A stretch of DNA of 64,000 nucleotides from Streptococcus sp. SK643 (GCF_000259505.1 NZ_AJMM01000006.1:124001-188000); one strand, 5' to 3'. Positions 18,047 to 28,069 are shown, counted from the first letter of the stretch. The notes: generated by a model not told the origin, from the sequence alone. A program made the numbers and translations.

Positions 18047-18629
18047 TCCAAAACCACAAGAATGGAAAAGCGAAGAGCTCAGCCAAGGACGTATTATTGA
18101 TTACAAGGCGTTTAACTTTGTAGATGGAGAGGGTGTTCGCAACTCCCTCTATGTATCAGGTTGCATGTTTCACTGTGAGGGGTGTTATAATGTAGCGACT
18201 TGGTCTTTCAATGCAGGAATTCCCTACACAACAGAGCTGGAGGAACAGATTATGGCTGATCTTGCCCAGCCCTATGTTCAAGGCTTGACCTTATTAGGAG
18301 GGGAACCGTTTCTCAATACTGGAATTCTCTTACCCCTCGTCAAACGTATCCGTAAGGAATTACCAGACAAAGACATTTGGTCTTGGACCGGTTATACCTG
18401 GGAAGAAATGATGCTAGAGACTCCAGATAAACTAGAGCTCTTATCACTGATTGATATTCTGGTCGATGGACGCTACGATCGTACCAAGCGAAATCTCATG
18501 CTTCAGTTTAGAGGTTCGTCCAACCAACGCATCATTGATGTGAAAAAATCACTCCAAAGTGGTCAAGTAGTCATTTGGGATAAGCTAAATGATGGTATAG
18601 AAAGTTATGAGCAGGTGAAAAGAGAGTGA
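18039..18629 (+). CDS. nrdG: anaerobic ribonucleotide reductase activating protein
   Basis: A 196-residue radical-SAM enzyme that generates the glycyl radical on NrdD from S-adenosylmethionine. The [4Fe-4S] motif is Cys42-x3-Cys46-x2-Cys49 (GCMFHCEGCYN); GGEP at about 87-90 is the SAM-binding segment. Start codon overlaps the GNAT gene by 8 bp. It is the last gene of the nrdD operon; the following 90 bp are AT-rich with no clear terminator before the S10 promoter. Confidence 0.95.
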   Translation: MNNPKPQEWKSEELSQGRIIDYKAFNFVDGEGVRNSLYVSGCMFHCEGCYNVATWSFNAGIPYTTELEEQIMADLAQPYVQGLTLLGGEPFLNTGILLPLVKRIRKELPDKDIWSWTGYTWEEMMLETPDKLELLSLIDILVDGRYDRTKRNLMLQFRGSSNQRIIDVKKSLQSGQVVIWDKLNDGIESYEQVKRE

Positions 18630-18717
18630 ACTTTTACTATACAAACTAGTAAACAAAAGCCATCAGAAGTAGGAAAACATTTTCATTAGAAAAAAACAAA
18701 AAATATTTACAAATCCC

Positions 18718-18746
18718 TTGCAATGGCAGGGGATTTGTGTTATTCT
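18718..18746 (+). promoter_or_regulatory. promoter of the S10-spc-alpha operon
   Basis: TTGCAA (18718-18723), 17 bp, TATTCT (18741-18746). The transcript would begin near 18753 and carry a leader of about 130 nt. Confidence 0.75.
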
Positions 18747-18752
18747 ACTATG

Positions 18753-18875
18753 GTGCTGTAAATTACAGCCTTAGCTTTGATGCAAGAGGTTGCGACACGC
18801 TCGGTTGCATTGCCACGTAACTACGCGTCGGTTTTCTTGTGGAGCTAGCCTATTATCTTAAATAGACGAAAAAGG
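18753..18875 (+). promoter_or_regulatory. structured S10 operon leader
   Basis: The untranslated leader holds an inverted repeat GATGCAA..TTGCATTG (18779-18812) and further GC-rich pairings around GCCACG / CTTGTGGAGC. Many bacteria autoregulate this operon by L4 or another r-protein binding the leader; whether this leader does so is inference. Confidence 0.5.
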
Positions 18876-18883
18876 AGAAAAAG

Positions 18884-19192
18884 ATGGCAAACAAAAAAAT
18901 CCGTATCCGTTTGAAAGCTTACGAACACCGTACGCTTGACACAGCGGCTGCTAAAATCGTAGAATCAGCTACTCGTACAGGTGCAGAAGTTGCAGGTCCA
19001 ATCCCACTTCCAACTGAACGTAGCCTCTATACAATTATTCGTGCGACTCATAAATATAAAGATTCTCGCGAACAATTTGAAATGCGTACACACAAACGTT
19101 TGATCGACATCATCAACCCAACTCAAAAAACAGTTGACGCTTTGATGAAATTGGATCTTCCAAGTGGTGTAAACGTAGAAATCAAACTTTAA
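18884..19192 (+). CDS. rpsJ: 30S ribosomal protein S10
   Basis: 102 residues, full length for S10 ([19 protein letters not shown]...). It is part of the 30S head and, as NusE, joins the NusB antitermination complex. The loop region [15 protein letters not shown] is intact. AAAAGGAGAAAAAG precedes the ATG. First gene of the superoperon; unusually, a 215-bp spacer carrying a hairpin repeat separates it from rplC. Confidence 0.97.
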   Translation: MANKKIRIRLKAYEHRTLDTAAAKIVESATRTGAEVAGPIPLPTERSLYTIIRATHKYKDSREQFEMRTHKRLIDIINPTQKTVDALMKLDLPSGVNVEIKL

Positions 19193-19229
19193 TCTAAAAT
19201 ATAAAAGAGCAGAGGCTAGTGTTTCAATC

Positions 19230-19340
19230 TAATTGAACACGGGCTAAACTCGGTGTGAAAAAGATAAACTTCCTAGTGTCTGCTAGACACTGCGTCAGTT
19301 TTCCATTTTCACTTTGAGTTTAACGCCCTTTGTATCTTAG
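19230..19340 (+). repeat. hairpin-forming repeat, copy 1 (RUP/SPRITE-like, unassigned)
   Basis: About 110 bp between rpsJ and rplC. Ends are imperfectly complementary (GGGCTAAACTC at 19241-19251 with GAGTTTAACGCCC near 19316-19328), and an inner hairpin GTGTCT GCT AGACAC lies at 19277-19291. A copy in the opposite orientation sits at 25699-25809 and a structurally similar one at 25821-25932. Size and shape recall pneumococcal RUP or SPRITE elements, but I could not match it to a consensus. Confidence 0.7.
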
Positions 19341-19407
19341 ACTTGAGCATAAAAAACGCTCGTTAAAAACTTTTTGAATAAAAATATAGAAAAGGAACTA
19401 TTTTCTC

Positions 19408-20034
19408 ATGACAAAAGGAATCTTAGGGAAAAAAGTGGGAATGACTCAAATCTTCACTGAAGCTGGCGAATTGATCCCTGTAACAGTTATTGAAGCAACT
19501 CCAAACGTTGTTCTTCAAGTTAAAACTGTTGAAACAGATGGATACAACGCTATCCAAGTTGGTTTCGACGATAAACGTGAAGTATTGAGCAACAAACCTG
19601 CTAAAGGACATGTAGCAAAAGCTAACACGGCTCCTAAGCGCTTCATTCGTGAATTCAAAAACGTTGAAGGCTTAGAAGTTGGTGCTGAAATCACAGTAGA
19701 AACATTTGCAGCTGGAGACGTTGTTGACGTAACTGGTACTTCTAAAGGTAAAGGTTTCCAAGGTGTTATTAAACGCCACGGACAATCACGTGGACCAATG
19801 GCTCACGGTTCTCGTTACCACCGTCGTCCAGGTTCTATGGGACCTGTTGCACCTAACCGCGTATTCAAAGGTAAAAACCTTGCAGGACGTATGGGTGGAG
19901 ATCGCGTAACAATTCAAAACCTTGAAGTTGTACAAGTTGTTCCAGAAAAGAACGTTATCCTTATCAAAGGTAACGTACCAGGTGCTAAGAAATCTCTTAT
20001 CACTATCAAATCAGCAGTTAAAGCTGGTAAATAA
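19408..20034 (+). CDS. rplC: 50S ribosomal protein L3
   Basis: 208 residues. L3 sits near the peptidyl-transferase centre and starts 50S assembly. The start [16 protein letters not shown] and the long loop with [21 protein letters not shown] (the tip that reaches the catalytic centre) are intact. The ribosome binding site is AAAGGAA. It follows a hairpin repeat and leads directly into rplD (24 bp). Confidence 0.97.
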
Positions 20035-20058
20035 TAAAGAAAGGGGAAATCAGTCACA

Positions 20059-20682
20059 ATGGCAAACGTAACATTATTTGACCAAACTGGTAAAGAAGCT
20101 GGCCAAGTGGTTCTTAACGATGCAGTATTTGGTATCGAACCAAACGAATCAGTTGTGTTTGATGTCATCATCAGTCAACGCGCAAGTCTTCGTCAAGGAA
20201 CACACGCGGTTAAAAACCGCTCTGCAGTATCAGGTGGTGGACGCAAACCATGGCGTCAAAAAGGAACTGGACGTGCTCGTCAAGGTTCTATCCGCTCACC
20301 ACAATGGCGTGGTGGTGGTGTTGTCTTCGGACCAACTCCACGTTCATACGGCTACAAACTTCCACAAAAAGTTCGTCGCCTAGCTCTTAAATCAGTTTAC
20401 TCTGAAAAAGTTGCTGAAAACAAATTCGTAGCTGTAGACGCTCTTTCATTTACAGCTCCAAAAACTGCTGAATTTGCTAAAGTTCTTGCAGCATTGAGCA
20501 TCGAATCTAAAGTACTTGTTATCCTTGAAGAAGGAAATGAATTCGCAGCTCTTTCAGCTCGTAACCTTCCAAACGTGAAAGTTGCAACTGCTACAACTGC
20601 AAGTGTTCTTGACATCGCAAATAGCGACAAACTTCTTGTCACACAAGCAGCTATCTCTAAAATCGAGGAGGTTCTTGCATAA
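20059..20682 (+). CDS. rplD: 50S ribosomal protein L4
   Basis: 207 residues. L4 lines the exit tunnel and in E. coli also represses this operon. The macrolide-relevant tunnel loop is visible as [15 protein letters not shown] (about residues 64-78) in wild-type form ([10 protein letters not shown]), so no resistance mutation of the known type is seen there. The gene overlaps rplW by one base (TAATG), suggesting translational coupling. Confidence 0.97.
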
Positions 20683-20978
20683 TGAATTTGTATGATGTTA
20701 TCAAAAAACCTGTAATCACTGAAAGCTCAATGGCTCAACTAGAAGCAGGTAAATATGTATTTGAAGTTGACACTCGTGCACACAAACTTTTGATTAAGCA
20801 AGCTGTTGAAGCTGCTTTCGAAGGTGTTAAAGTTGCCAACGTTAACACAATCAACGTAAAACCAAAAGCTAAACGTGTTGGACGTTACACTGGTTTTACT
20901 AACAAAACTAAAAAAGCTATCATCACACTTACAGCTGATTCTAAAGCAATCGAGTTGTTTGCTGCTGAAGCTGAATAA
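20682..20978 (+). CDS. rplW: 50S ribosomal protein L23
   Basis: 98 residues, normal length. L23 lies at the tunnel exit and docks trigger factor and SRP. The extended loop [20 protein letters not shown] is intact. It overlaps the rplD stop by one base and is followed after 17 bp by rplB. Confidence 0.96.
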
Positions 20979-20995
20979 TCTAAGGAGGAAATATC

Positions 20996-21829
20996 GTGGG
21001 AATTCGTGTTTATAAACCAACAACAAACGGTCGCCGTAATATGACTTCTTTGGATTTCGCTGAAATCACAACAAGCACTCCTGAAAAATCATTGCTTGTT
21101 GCATTGAAGAGCAAGGCTGGTCGTAACAACAACGGTCGTATCACTGTTCGTCACCAAGGTGGTGGACACAAACGTTTCTACCGTTTGGTTGATTTCAAAC
21201 GTAACAAAGATAACGTTGAAGCAGTTGTTAAAACTATCGAGTACGATCCAAACCGTTCTGCAAACATCGCTCTTGTACACTACACTGACGGTGTGAAAGC
21301 ATACATCATCGCTCCAAAAGGTCTTGAAGTAGGTCAACGTATCGTTTCAGGTCCAGAAGCAGATATTAAAGTCGGAAACGCTCTTCCACTTGCTAACATC
21401 CCAGTTGGTACATTGATCCACAACATCGAGTTGAAACCAGGTCGTGGTGGAGAATTGGTCCGTGCTGCTGGAGCTTCTGCTCAAGTATTGGGTTCTGAAG
21501 GTAAATACGTTCTTGTTCGTCTTCAATCAGGTGAAGTTCGTATGATTCTTGGAACTTGTCGTGCTACAGTTGGTGTTGTCGGAAACGAGCAACATGGACT
21601 TGTAAACCTCGGTAAAGCAGGACGTAGCCGTTGGAAAGGTATCCGCCCAACAGTTCGTGGTTCTGTAATGAACCCTAACGATCACCCACACGGTGGTGGT
21701 GAAGGTAAAGCACCAGTTGGTCGTAAAGCACCATCTACTCCATGGGGCAAACCTGCTCTTGGTCTTAAAACTCGTAACAAGAAAGCGAAATCTGACAAAC
21801 TTATCGTTCGTCGTCGCAACGAGAAATAA
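20996..21829 (+). CDS. rplB: 50S ribosomal protein L2
   Basis: 277 residues beginning at a GTG start codon ([17 protein letters not shown]) with TAAGGAGG upstream. L2 is needed for subunit joining and peptidyl transfer. The conserved C-terminal block [18 protein letters not shown], with the functionally important histidine, is complete. A 100-bp spacer separates it from rpsS. Confidence 0.97.
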
Positions 21830-21929
21830 TAAGCTAGTAGCTTAGTCTACTAGATAATCCGCCAGCTCGGTAGCGCTATGAATGGGCGCAAGCCGCTGTG
21901 GTACAACATTTAAAGGAGAAAATATAAAA

Positions 21930-22211
21930 ATGGGACGCAGTCTTAAAAAAGGACCTTTCGTCGATGAGCATTTAATGAAAAAAATTGAAGCTCAAGCTAA
22001 CGACGAAAAGAAAAAAGTTATTAAAACTTGGTCACGTCGTTCAACGATCTTCCCAAGTTTCATTGGTTATACTATCGCAGTTTATGATGGACGTAAACAT
22101 GTACCTGTTTACATCCAAGAAGACATGGTAGGTCACAAACTTGGTGAATTTGCACCAACTCGTACTTACAAAGGTCACGCTGCAGACGACAAGAAAACAC
22201 GTAGAAAATAA
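21930..22211 (+). CDS. rpsS: 30S ribosomal protein S19
   Basis: 93 residues ([20 protein letters not shown]...), a head protein that pairs with S13. I start at ATG 21930, preceded by AAAGGAGAAAA, as all S19 proteins begin MGRS/MSRS; the open frame extends further upstream into the spacer. The spacer (21830-21920) contains inverted repeats CTAGTAG..CTACTAG but no gene. Confidence 0.97.
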   Translation: MGRSLKKGPFVDEHLMKKIEAQANDEKKKVIKTWSRRSTIFPSFIGYTIAVYDGRKHVPVYIQEDMVGHKLGEFAPTRTYKGHAADDKKTRRK

Positions 22212-22222
22212 GGAGAACATAA

Positions 22223-22567
22223 ATGGCAGAAATTACTTCAGCTAAAGCAATGGCTCGTACAGTACGTGTTTCACCTCGTAAATCACGTCTTGTTCTTGAT
22301 AACATCCGTGGTAAAAGCGTAGCCGATGCAATCGCAATCTTGACATTCACTCCAAACAAAGCTGCTGGAATCATCTTGAAAGTTTTGAACTCAGCTGTAG
22401 CTAACGCTGAAAATAACTTTGGTTTGGATAAAGCTAATTTGGTAGTATCTGAAGCATTCGCTAACGAAGGACCAACTATGAAACGTTTCCGTCCACGTGC
22501 GAAAGGTTCAGCTTCACCAATCAACAAACGTACAGCTCACATCACTGTAGCTGTTGCAGAAAAATAA
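22223..22567 (+). CDS. rplV: 50S ribosomal protein L22
   Basis: 114 residues. L22 lines the exit tunnel; its beta-hairpin ([28 protein letters not shown], about 83-110) is complete with no insertion or deletion of the macrolide-resistance kind. The ribosome binding site is AAGGAG. Twelve bp separate it from rpsS and from rpsC on the other side. Confidence 0.97.
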   Translation: MAEITSAKAMARTVRVSPRKSRLVLDNIRGKSVADAIAILTFTPNKAAGIILKVLNSAVANAENNFGLDKANLVVSEAFANEGPTMKRFRPRAKGSASPINKRTAHITVAVAEK

Positions 22568-22579
22568 GGAGGTAAAATC

Positions 22580-23233
22580 GTGGGTCAAAAAGTACATCCA
22601 ATTGGTATGCGTGTCGGCATCATCCGTGATTGGGATGCCAAATGGTATGCTGAAAAAGAATACGCGGATTACCTTCATGAAGATCTTGCAATCCGTAAAT
22701 TCGTTCAAAAAGAACTTGCTGACGCAGCAGTTTCAACTATCGAAATTGAGCGTGCAGTTAACAAAGTTAATGTTTCACTTCACACTGCTAAACCAGGTAT
22801 GGTTATCGGTAAAGGTGGAGCTAACGTTGATGCACTCCGTGCCAAACTTAACAAAATGACTGGAAAACAAGTACACATCAACATCATCGAAATCAAACAA
22901 CCTGATTTGGATGCTCACCTTGTAGGTGAAGGAATTGCTCGTCAATTAGAGCAACGTGTCGCTTTCCGTCGTGCACAAAAACAAGCAATCCAACGTGCAA
23001 TGCGTGCTGGAGCTAAAGGAATCAAAACTCAAGTATCAGGTCGTTTGAACGGTGCAGATATCGCCCGTGCTGAAGGATACTCTGAAGGGACTGTTCCACT
23101 TCACACACTTCGTGCAGATATCGATTACGCTTGGGAAGAAGCAGACACTACATACGGTAAACTTGGTGTTAAAGTATGGATCTACCGTGGTGAGGTTCTT
23201 CCAGCTCGTAAAAACACAAAAGGAGGTAAATAA
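22580..23233 (+). CDS. rpsC: 30S ribosomal protein S3
   Basis: 217 residues starting at GTG ([19 protein letters not shown]) with AAGGAGG upstream. S3 is a head protein with helicase-like action at the mRNA entry. The KH-domain motif [13 protein letters not shown] is clear at about residue 73. The stop lies 3 bp before the rplP ATG. Confidence 0.97.
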   Translation: MGQKVHPIGMRVGIIRDWDAKWYAEKEYADYLHEDLAIRKFVQKELADAAVSTIEIERAVNKVNVSLHTAKPGMVIGKGGANVDALRAKLNKMTGKQVHINIIEIKQPDLDAHLVGEGIARQLEQRVAFRRAQKQAIQRAMRAGAKGIKTQVSGRLNGADIARAEGYSEGTVPLHTLRADIDYAWEEADTTYGKLGVKVWIYRGEVLPARKNTKGGK

Positions 23234-23236
23234 CCA

Positions 23237-23650
23237 ATGTTAGTACCTAAACGTGTTAAACACCGTCGTGAATTCCGTGGAAAAATGCGCGGTGAAGCAA
23301 AAGGTGGAAAAGAAGTAGCATTTGGTGAATACGGTCTTCAAGCTACAACTAGCCACTGGATCACTAACCGCCAAATCGAAGCTGCTCGTATCGCCATGAC
23401 TCGTTACATGAAACGTGGTGGTAAAGTTTGGATTAAAATCTTCCCACACAAATCATACACTGCTAAAGCTATCGGTGTGCGTATGGGATCTGGTAAAGGG
23501 GCACCTGAAGGTTGGGTAGCACCAGTTAAACGTGGTAAAGTGATGTTCGAAATCGCAGGTGTATCTGAAGAGATTGCACGCGAAGCGCTTCGTCTTGCTA
23601 GCCACAAATTGCCAGTTAAATGTAAATTCGTAAAACGTGAAGCAGAATAA
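23237..23650 (+). CDS. rplP: 50S ribosomal protein L16
   Basis: 137 residues ([19 protein letters not shown]...). L16 organises the A-site region of the 50S. The conserved core [14 protein letters not shown] and the loop [22 protein letters not shown] are intact. AAAGGAGG overlaps the rpsC stop region, consistent with coupled translation. Confidence 0.97.
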   Translation: MLVPKRVKHRREFRGKMRGEAKGGKEVAFGEYGLQATTSHWITNRQIEAARIAMTRYMKRGGKVWIKIFPHKSYTAKAIGVRMGSGKGAPEGWVAPVKRGKVMFEIAGVSEEIAREALRLASHKLPVKCKFVKREAE

Positions 23651-23659
23651 GGAGAAGGC

Positions 23660-23866
23660 ATGAAACTTAATGAAGTAAAAGAATTTGTTAAAGAACTTCG
23701 TGGTCTTTCTCAAGAAGAACTCGCGAAGCGCGAAAACGAATTGAAAAAAGAATTGTTCGAACTTCGCTTCCAAGCTGCTACTGGTCAATTAGAACAGACA
23801 GCACGCTTGAAAGAAGTTAAAAAACAAATCGCTCGTATCAAAACAGTTCAATCTGAAGCGAAATAA
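23660..23866 (+). CDS. rpmC: 50S ribosomal protein L29
   Basis: 68 residues ([21 protein letters not shown]...), a helical protein at the tunnel exit. AAGGAGAAGGC precedes the ATG, 9 bp after rplP. Confidence 0.96.
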
Positions 23867-23890
23867 TAGACTAGGGAAGGAGAAATTTCA

Positions 23891-24151
23891 ATGGAACGCA
23901 ATAATCGTAAAGTTCTTGTTGGACGTGTTGTATCTGACAAAATGGACAAGACAATCACAGTTGTAGTTGAAACAAAACGTAACCACCCAGTCTATGGTAA
24001 ACGTATTAACTACTCTAAAAAATACAAAGCTCATGATGAAAACAATGTTGCCAAAGAAGGTGATATCGTACGTATCATGGAAACTCGTCCGCTTTCAGCT
24101 ACAAAACGTTTCCGTCTTGTAGAAGTTGTTGAAGAAGCGGTCATCATCTAA
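23891..24151 (+). CDS. rpsQ: 30S ribosomal protein S17
   Basis: 86 residues with the OB-fold S17 pattern ([20 protein letters not shown]). A primary 16S-binding protein. GAAGGAGAAA precedes the ATG. Confidence 0.96.
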
Positions 24152-24176
24152 TCAAACCTGAAAGGAGAAAACTGAA

Positions 24177-24545
24177 ATGATTCAAACAGAAACTCGTTTG
24201 AAAGTCGCAGACAACAGCGGTGCTCGTGAAATCTTGACTATCAAAGTTCTTGGTGGTTCAGGACGTAAATTTGCAAACATCGGTGATATTATTGTGGCAT
24301 CTGTAAAACAAGCTACTCCTGGTGGTGCGGTTAAAAAAGGTGACGTTGTTAAAGCAGTTATCGTTCGTACTAAATCAGGTGCTCGTCGTGCTGATGGTTC
24401 ATACATCAAATTTGACGAAAACGCAGCAGTTATCATCCGTGAAGACAAAACTCCTCGCGGAACACGTATCTTTGGTCCAGTTGCACGTGAATTGCGTGAA
24501 GGTGGCTTCATGAAGATTGTGTCACTTGCTCCAGAAGTACTTTAA
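24177..24545 (+). CDS. rplN: 50S ribosomal protein L14
   Basis: 122 residues ([19 protein letters not shown]...), the standard length. L14 forms inter-subunit bridges and is the docking site of the silencing factor RsfS. The [17 protein letters not shown] core and [14 protein letters not shown] end are intact. Confidence 0.97.
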   Translation: MIQTETRLKVADNSGAREILTIKVLGGSGRKFANIGDIIVASVKQATPGGAVKKGDVVKAVIVRTKSGARRADGSYIKFDENAAVIIREDKTPRGTRIFGPVARELREGGFMKIVSLAPEVL

Positions 24546-24564
24546 TTATTAGAAACAAACTAGT

Positions 24565-24598
24565 CCCCTAGCTTCAAGCTAGGGTGCCCTTATGGGCG
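24565..24598 (+). other. double hairpin in the rplN-rplX spacer
   Basis: Near-perfect CCCTAGCTT / AAGCTAGGG (24566-24584) followed by GCCC TTAT GGGC (24586-24597). There is no T-run, so it is not a terminator; it may protect or process the polycistronic mRNA. Confidence 0.6.
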
Positions 24599-24622
24599 TA
24601 AGAAAAATCAAGGAGAAACCTA

Positions 24623-24928
24623 ATGTTTGTAAAAAAAGGCGACAAAGTTCGCGTAATCGCTGGTAAAGATAAGGGAACAGAAGCTGTTGTCCTTACTGCC
24701 CTTCCAAAAGTAAACAAAGTTATCGTTGAAGGTGTTAACATCGTTAAGAAACACCAACGTCCAACTAACGAGCTTCCTCAAGGTGGTATCATCGAGAAAG
24801 AAGCAGCTATCCACGTATCAAACGTTCAAGTATTGGACAAGAATGGTGTAGCTGGTCGTGTTGGTTACAAATTTGTAGACGGTAAAAAAGTTCGCTACAA
24901 CAAAAAATCAGGCGAAGTGCTTGATTAA
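24623..24928 (+). CDS. rplX: 50S ribosomal protein L24
   Basis: 101 residues ([23 protein letters not shown]) with the KOW motif at the N-terminus. An assembly-initiator protein of the 50S. AAGGAGAAACC precedes the ATG. Confidence 0.96.
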
Positions 24929-24951
24929 TCACGAAGGAAAGGAGAAGTATA

Positions 24952-25494
24952 ATGGCAAATCGTTTAAAAGAAAAATATCTTAATGAAGTAGTACCTGCTT
25001 TGACAGAACAATTCAACTACTCATCAGTGATGGCTGTGCCTAAAGTAGATAAGATCGTTTTGAACATGGGTGTTGGTGAAGCTGTATCAAACGCTAAAAG
25101 TCTTGAAAAAGCTGCTGAAGAATTGGCACTTATCTCAGGTCAAAAACCACTTATCACTAAAGCTAAAAAATCAATCGCCGGCTTCCGTCTTCGTGAAGGT
25201 GTTGCGATCGGTGCAAAAGTTACCCTTCGTGGTGAACGTATGTACGAATTCTTGGATAAATTGGTTTCAGTTTCACTTCCACGTGTACGTGACTTCCACG
25301 GTGTTCCAACAAAATCATTTGACGGACGCGGAAACTACACACTTGGTGTGAAAGAACAATTAATCTTCCCAGAAATCAACTTCGATGACGTTGACAAAAC
25401 TCGTGGTCTTGATATCGTTATCGTAACAACTGCTAACACTGACGAAGAGTCACGTGCATTGCTTACAGGCCTTGGAATGCCTTTTGCAAAATAA
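24952..25494 (+). CDS. rplE: 50S ribosomal protein L5
   Basis: 180 residues. L5 binds 5S rRNA and contacts the P-site tRNA. The conserved [15 protein letters not shown] and [18 protein letters not shown] blocks are present. GAAAGGAGAAG precedes the ATG. Confidence 0.97.
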   Translation: MANRLKEKYLNEVVPALTEQFNYSSVMAVPKVDKIVLNMGVGEAVSNAKSLEKAAEELALISGQKPLITKAKKSIAGFRLREGVAIGAKVTLRGERMYEFLDKLVSVSLPRVRDFHGVPTKSFDGRGNYTLGVKEQLIFPEINFDDVDKTRGLDIVIVTTANTDEESRALLTGLGMPFAK

Positions 25495-25511
25495 TATAGG
25501 AGGTAAATCTA

Positions 25512-25697
25512 ATGGCTAAAAAATCAATGATTGCTAAGAACAAACGTCCAGCGAAGTTCTCTACTCAAGCTTATACTCGTTGTGAAAGATGTGGTCGTCC
25601 ACATTCAGTTTACCGCAAATTTAAACTTTGCCGTGTTTGCTTCCGTGAATTAGCATACAAAGGTCAAATCCCTGGTGTAACAAAAGCATCTTGGTAA
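25512..25697 (+). CDS. rpsN: 30S ribosomal protein S14, zinc-binding (C+) type
   Basis: 61 residues, the short type Z form. Four cysteines (24, 27, 40, 43) make the zinc ribbon CERC...CRVC, so this is the zinc-dependent paralogue (also called rpsZ). Many streptococci keep a second, longer zinc-free S14 elsewhere. It is the last gene before a 284-bp repeat-rich spacer. Confidence 0.96.
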   Translation: MAKKSMIAKNKRPAKFSTQAYTRCERCGRPHSVYRKFKLCRVCFRELAYKGQIPGVTKASW

Positions 25698-25698
25698 T

Positions 25699-25809
25699 TT
25701 AAGATATCAAGGGCGTCAAAACTCTAAGTGAAAATAGGAAACTTGACGAAGAAACTGAAGTTTCTAGGAAAGTTTATCTTTTTCACACAGAGTTTAGCCC
25801 GGGTTCACT
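25699..25809 (-). repeat. hairpin-forming repeat, copy 2, inverted relative to copy 1
   Basis: Reads as the reverse complement of copy 1 (19230-19340) along its whole length, including the outer flank TAAGATA, the GGGCGT/GTTTAGCCC ends and the AGTTTATCTTTTTCACA segment; similarity by eye is about 80-85%. The inner hairpin differs (GAAACT GAA GTTTC). It starts right after the rpsN stop codon. Confidence 0.75.
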
Positions 25810-25820
25810 TTGACTTGCCA

Positions 25821-25932
25821 ATTTGAACACGAGCTACAGCTTTGGTAAAAAAGACCAATTTTCTTTGGAGCATCGCTCCTGCATTAAATTGTCCATTTTT
25901 GCTCTTGCTGTTACGCTCTTTGTATCATGTAT
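25821..25932 (+). repeat. hairpin-forming repeat, copy 3, same orientation as copy 1
   Basis: Shares with copy 1 the ends TTTGAACACG and CGCTCTTTGTATC, the GTAAAAAAGA segment, an inner hairpin (GGAGC atc GCTCC) and the TGTCCATTTTTGC block. Its outer stem GAGCTACAGC / GCTGTTACGCTC differs from that of copy 1 but remains paired. Followed by GCAAGT gca ACTTGC. Confidence 0.6.
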
Positions 25933-25981
25933 TAACTAGCAAGTGCAACTTGCAAACTACTAGTAAGAGGAGAATAAAAAA

Positions 25982-26380
25982 ATGGTTATGACTGACCCAA
26001 TCGCAGACTTCCTAACTCGTATTCGTAACGCTAACCAAGCTAAACACGAAGTACTTGAAGTACCTGCATCAAACATCAAAAAAGGGATTGCTGAAATCCT
26101 TAAACGCGAAGGTTTTGTAAAAAACGTTGAAATCATCGAAGATGACAAACAAGGCATCATCCGTGTATTCCTTAAATACGGACCAAACGGTGAAAAAGTT
26201 ATCACTAACTTGAAACGTGTTTCTAAACCAGGACTTCGTGTCTACAAAAAACGTGAAGACCTTCCAAAAGTTCTTAACGGACTTGGAATTGCTATCCTTT
26301 CAACTTCTGAAGGTTTGCTTACTGATAAAGAAGCACGCCAAAAGAATGTTGGTGGTGAGGTTATCGCTTACGTTTGGTAA
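25982..26380 (+). CDS. rpsH: 30S ribosomal protein S8
   Basis: 132 residues ([19 protein letters not shown]...). S8 binds the 16S central domain and in E. coli represses the spc operon. The C-terminal [26 protein letters not shown] block is typical. AAGAGGAGAA precedes the ATG. Confidence 0.97.
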   Translation: MVMTDPIADFLTRIRNANQAKHEVLEVPASNIKKGIAEILKREGFVKNVEIIEDDKQGIIRVFLKYGPNGEKVITNLKRVSKPGLRVYKKREDLPKVLNGLGIAILSTSEGLLTDKEARQKNVGGEVIAYVW

Positions 26381-26567
26381 TATTTAGCTCCCAATTTCTT
26401 TGTGACTCTTCGTTATCGTCTCTTGCCTAACCCAAAGTTATGCCTGCTAGACGATGCCTAGACTCACTTTGAAATTGAAACCTAAATGTCCCTTCAAATC
26501 GAGAAATCGATTTAACCCCGTGAAAACTGGCCGTTTTGGCCTGACAATTTAACAGGAGAAAATAAAC
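26381..26567. other. rpsH-rplF spacer with degenerate inverted repeats
   Basis: 187 bp without a gene. TCGTCT (26417-26422) and AGACGA (26450-26455) could pair, and GGCC gtttt GGCC lies near 26529-26541. Part of it (GCTAGACGATGCC...CACTTTGA) vaguely resembles the inner part of the hairpin repeats, possibly a decayed copy. Confidence 0.4.
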
Positions 26568-27104
26568 ATGTCACGTATTGGTAATAAAGTTATCGTGTTG
26601 CCTGCTGGTGTTGAAATCACTAACAATGACAACGTAGTAACTGTAAAAGGACCTAAAGGAGAACTTACTCGTGAGTTCTCAAAAGATATTGAAATCCGTG
26701 TGGAAGGTACTGAAGTAACTCTTCACCGTCCAAACGATTCAAAAGAAATGAAAACTATCCACGGAACTACTCGTGCCCTTTTGAACAACATGGTTGTTGG
26801 TGTATCAGAAGGATTCAAGAAAGAACTTGAAATGCGCGGGGTTGGTTACCGTGCACAACTTCAAGGATCTAAACTTGTTTTGGCTGTTGGTAAATCTCAT
26901 CCAGACGAAGTTGAAGCTCCAGAAGGAATTACTTTTGAACTTCCAAACCCAACAACAATCGTTGTTAGCGGAATTTCAAAAGAAGTGGTTGGTCAAACAG
27001 CTGCTTACGTACGTAGCCTTCGTTCACCAGAACCATATAAAGGTAAAGGTATCCGTTACGTTGGTGAATTCGTTCGCCGTAAAGAAGGTAAAACAGGTAA
27101 ATAA
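26568..27104 (+). CDS. rplF: 50S ribosomal protein L6
   Basis: 178 residues ([20 protein letters not shown]...). L6 lies near the factor-binding site. The C-terminal [24 protein letters not shown] is the standard ending. ACAGGAGAAAA precedes the ATG. Confidence 0.97.
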   Translation: MSRIGNKVIVLPAGVEITNNDNVVTVKGPKGELTREFSKDIEIRVEGTEVTLHRPNDSKEMKTIHGTTRALLNNMVVGVSEGFKKELEMRGVGYRAQLQGSKLVLAVGKSHPDEVEAPEGITFELPNPTTIVVSGISKEVVGQTAAYVRSLRSPEPYKGKGIRYVGEFVRRKEGKTGK

Positions 27105-27187
27105 TGTTGAGTGGTTGATTCTCAACTACCAACCTATTTTCCAACTTTGTGCATAGCACACGATTTAAAACTAAAGAGGTGAAAACT

Positions 27188-27544
27188 GTGATTTCAAAAC
27201 CAGATAAAAACAAACTCCGCCAAAAACGCCACCGTCGCGTTCGCGGAAAACTCTCTGGAACTGCTGATCGCCCACGTTTGAACGTATTCCGTTCTAATAC
27301 AGGCATCTACGCTCAAGTGATTGATGACGTAGCGGGTGTAACGCTCGCAAGTGCTTCAACTCTTGACAAAGAAGTTTCAAAAGGAACTAAAACTGAACAA
27401 GCCGTTGCTGTAGGTAAACTCGTTGCAGAACGTGCAAACGCTAAAGGTATTTCAGAAGTGGTGTTCGACCGCGGTGGATATCTATATCACGGACGTGTGA
27501 AAGCTTTGGCTGATGCAGCTCGTGAAAACGGATTGAAATTCTAA
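27188..27544 (+). CDS. rplR: 50S ribosomal protein L18
   Basis: 118 residues from a GTG start ([22 protein letters not shown]...). A longer ATG frame upstream is in the spacer and has no ribosome binding site, while GAGGTG lies 6 bp before the GTG. L18 carries 5S rRNA into the 50S. The [19 protein letters not shown] end is canonical. Confidence 0.95.
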
Positions 27545-27561
27545 TAGGAGGACACTAGAAA

Positions 27562-28056
27562 ATGGCATTTAAAGACAATGCAGTTGAATTAGAAGAACGC
27601 GTAGTTGCTGTCAACCGTGTTACAAAAGTTGTTAAAGGTGGACGTCGTCTTCGTTTCGCAGCTCTTGTTGTTGTTGGTGACCACAACGGTCGCGTAGGAT
27701 TTGGTACTGGTAAAGCTCAAGAAGTTCCAGAAGCAATCCGTAAAGCAGTAGACGATGCTAAGAAAAACTTGATCGAAGTTCCTATGGTTGGAACAACAAT
27801 TCCACACGAAGTTCTTTCAGAATTCGGTGGAGCTAAAGTATTGTTGAAACCTGCTGTAGAAGGTTCTGGAGTTGCCGCTGGTGGTGCAGTTCGTGCCGTT
27901 GTGGAATTGGCAGGTGTGGCAGATATTACATCTAAATCACTTGGTTCTAACACTCCAATCAACATTGTTCGTGCAACTGTTGAAGGTTTGAAACAATTGA
28001 AACGCGCTGAAGAAGTTGCTGCTCTTCGTGGTATTTCAGTTTCTGATTTGGCATAA
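27562..28056 (+). CDS. rpsE: 30S ribosomal protein S5
   Basis: 164 residues. S5 acts in decoding fidelity and mRNA unwinding. The spectinomycin-relevant loop ([13 protein letters not shown], about 20-32) is intact. AGGAGGACACT precedes the ATG. Confidence 0.97.
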   Translation: MAFKDNAVELEERVVAVNRVTKVVKGGRRLRFAALVVVGDHNGRVGFGTGKAQEVPEAIRKAVDDAKKNLIEVPMVGTTIPHEVLSEFGGAKVLLKPAVEGSGVAAGGAVRAVVELAGVADITSKSLGSNTPINIVRATVEGLKQLKRAEEVAALRGISVSDLA

Positions 28057-28069
28057 GAAAGGGGATAAA

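Noticed and set aside
22072..22527. Minus-strand open frame of 151 codons opposite rpsS/rplV
   Set aside because: Spans two genuine ribosomal genes in antisense; no supporting signals.
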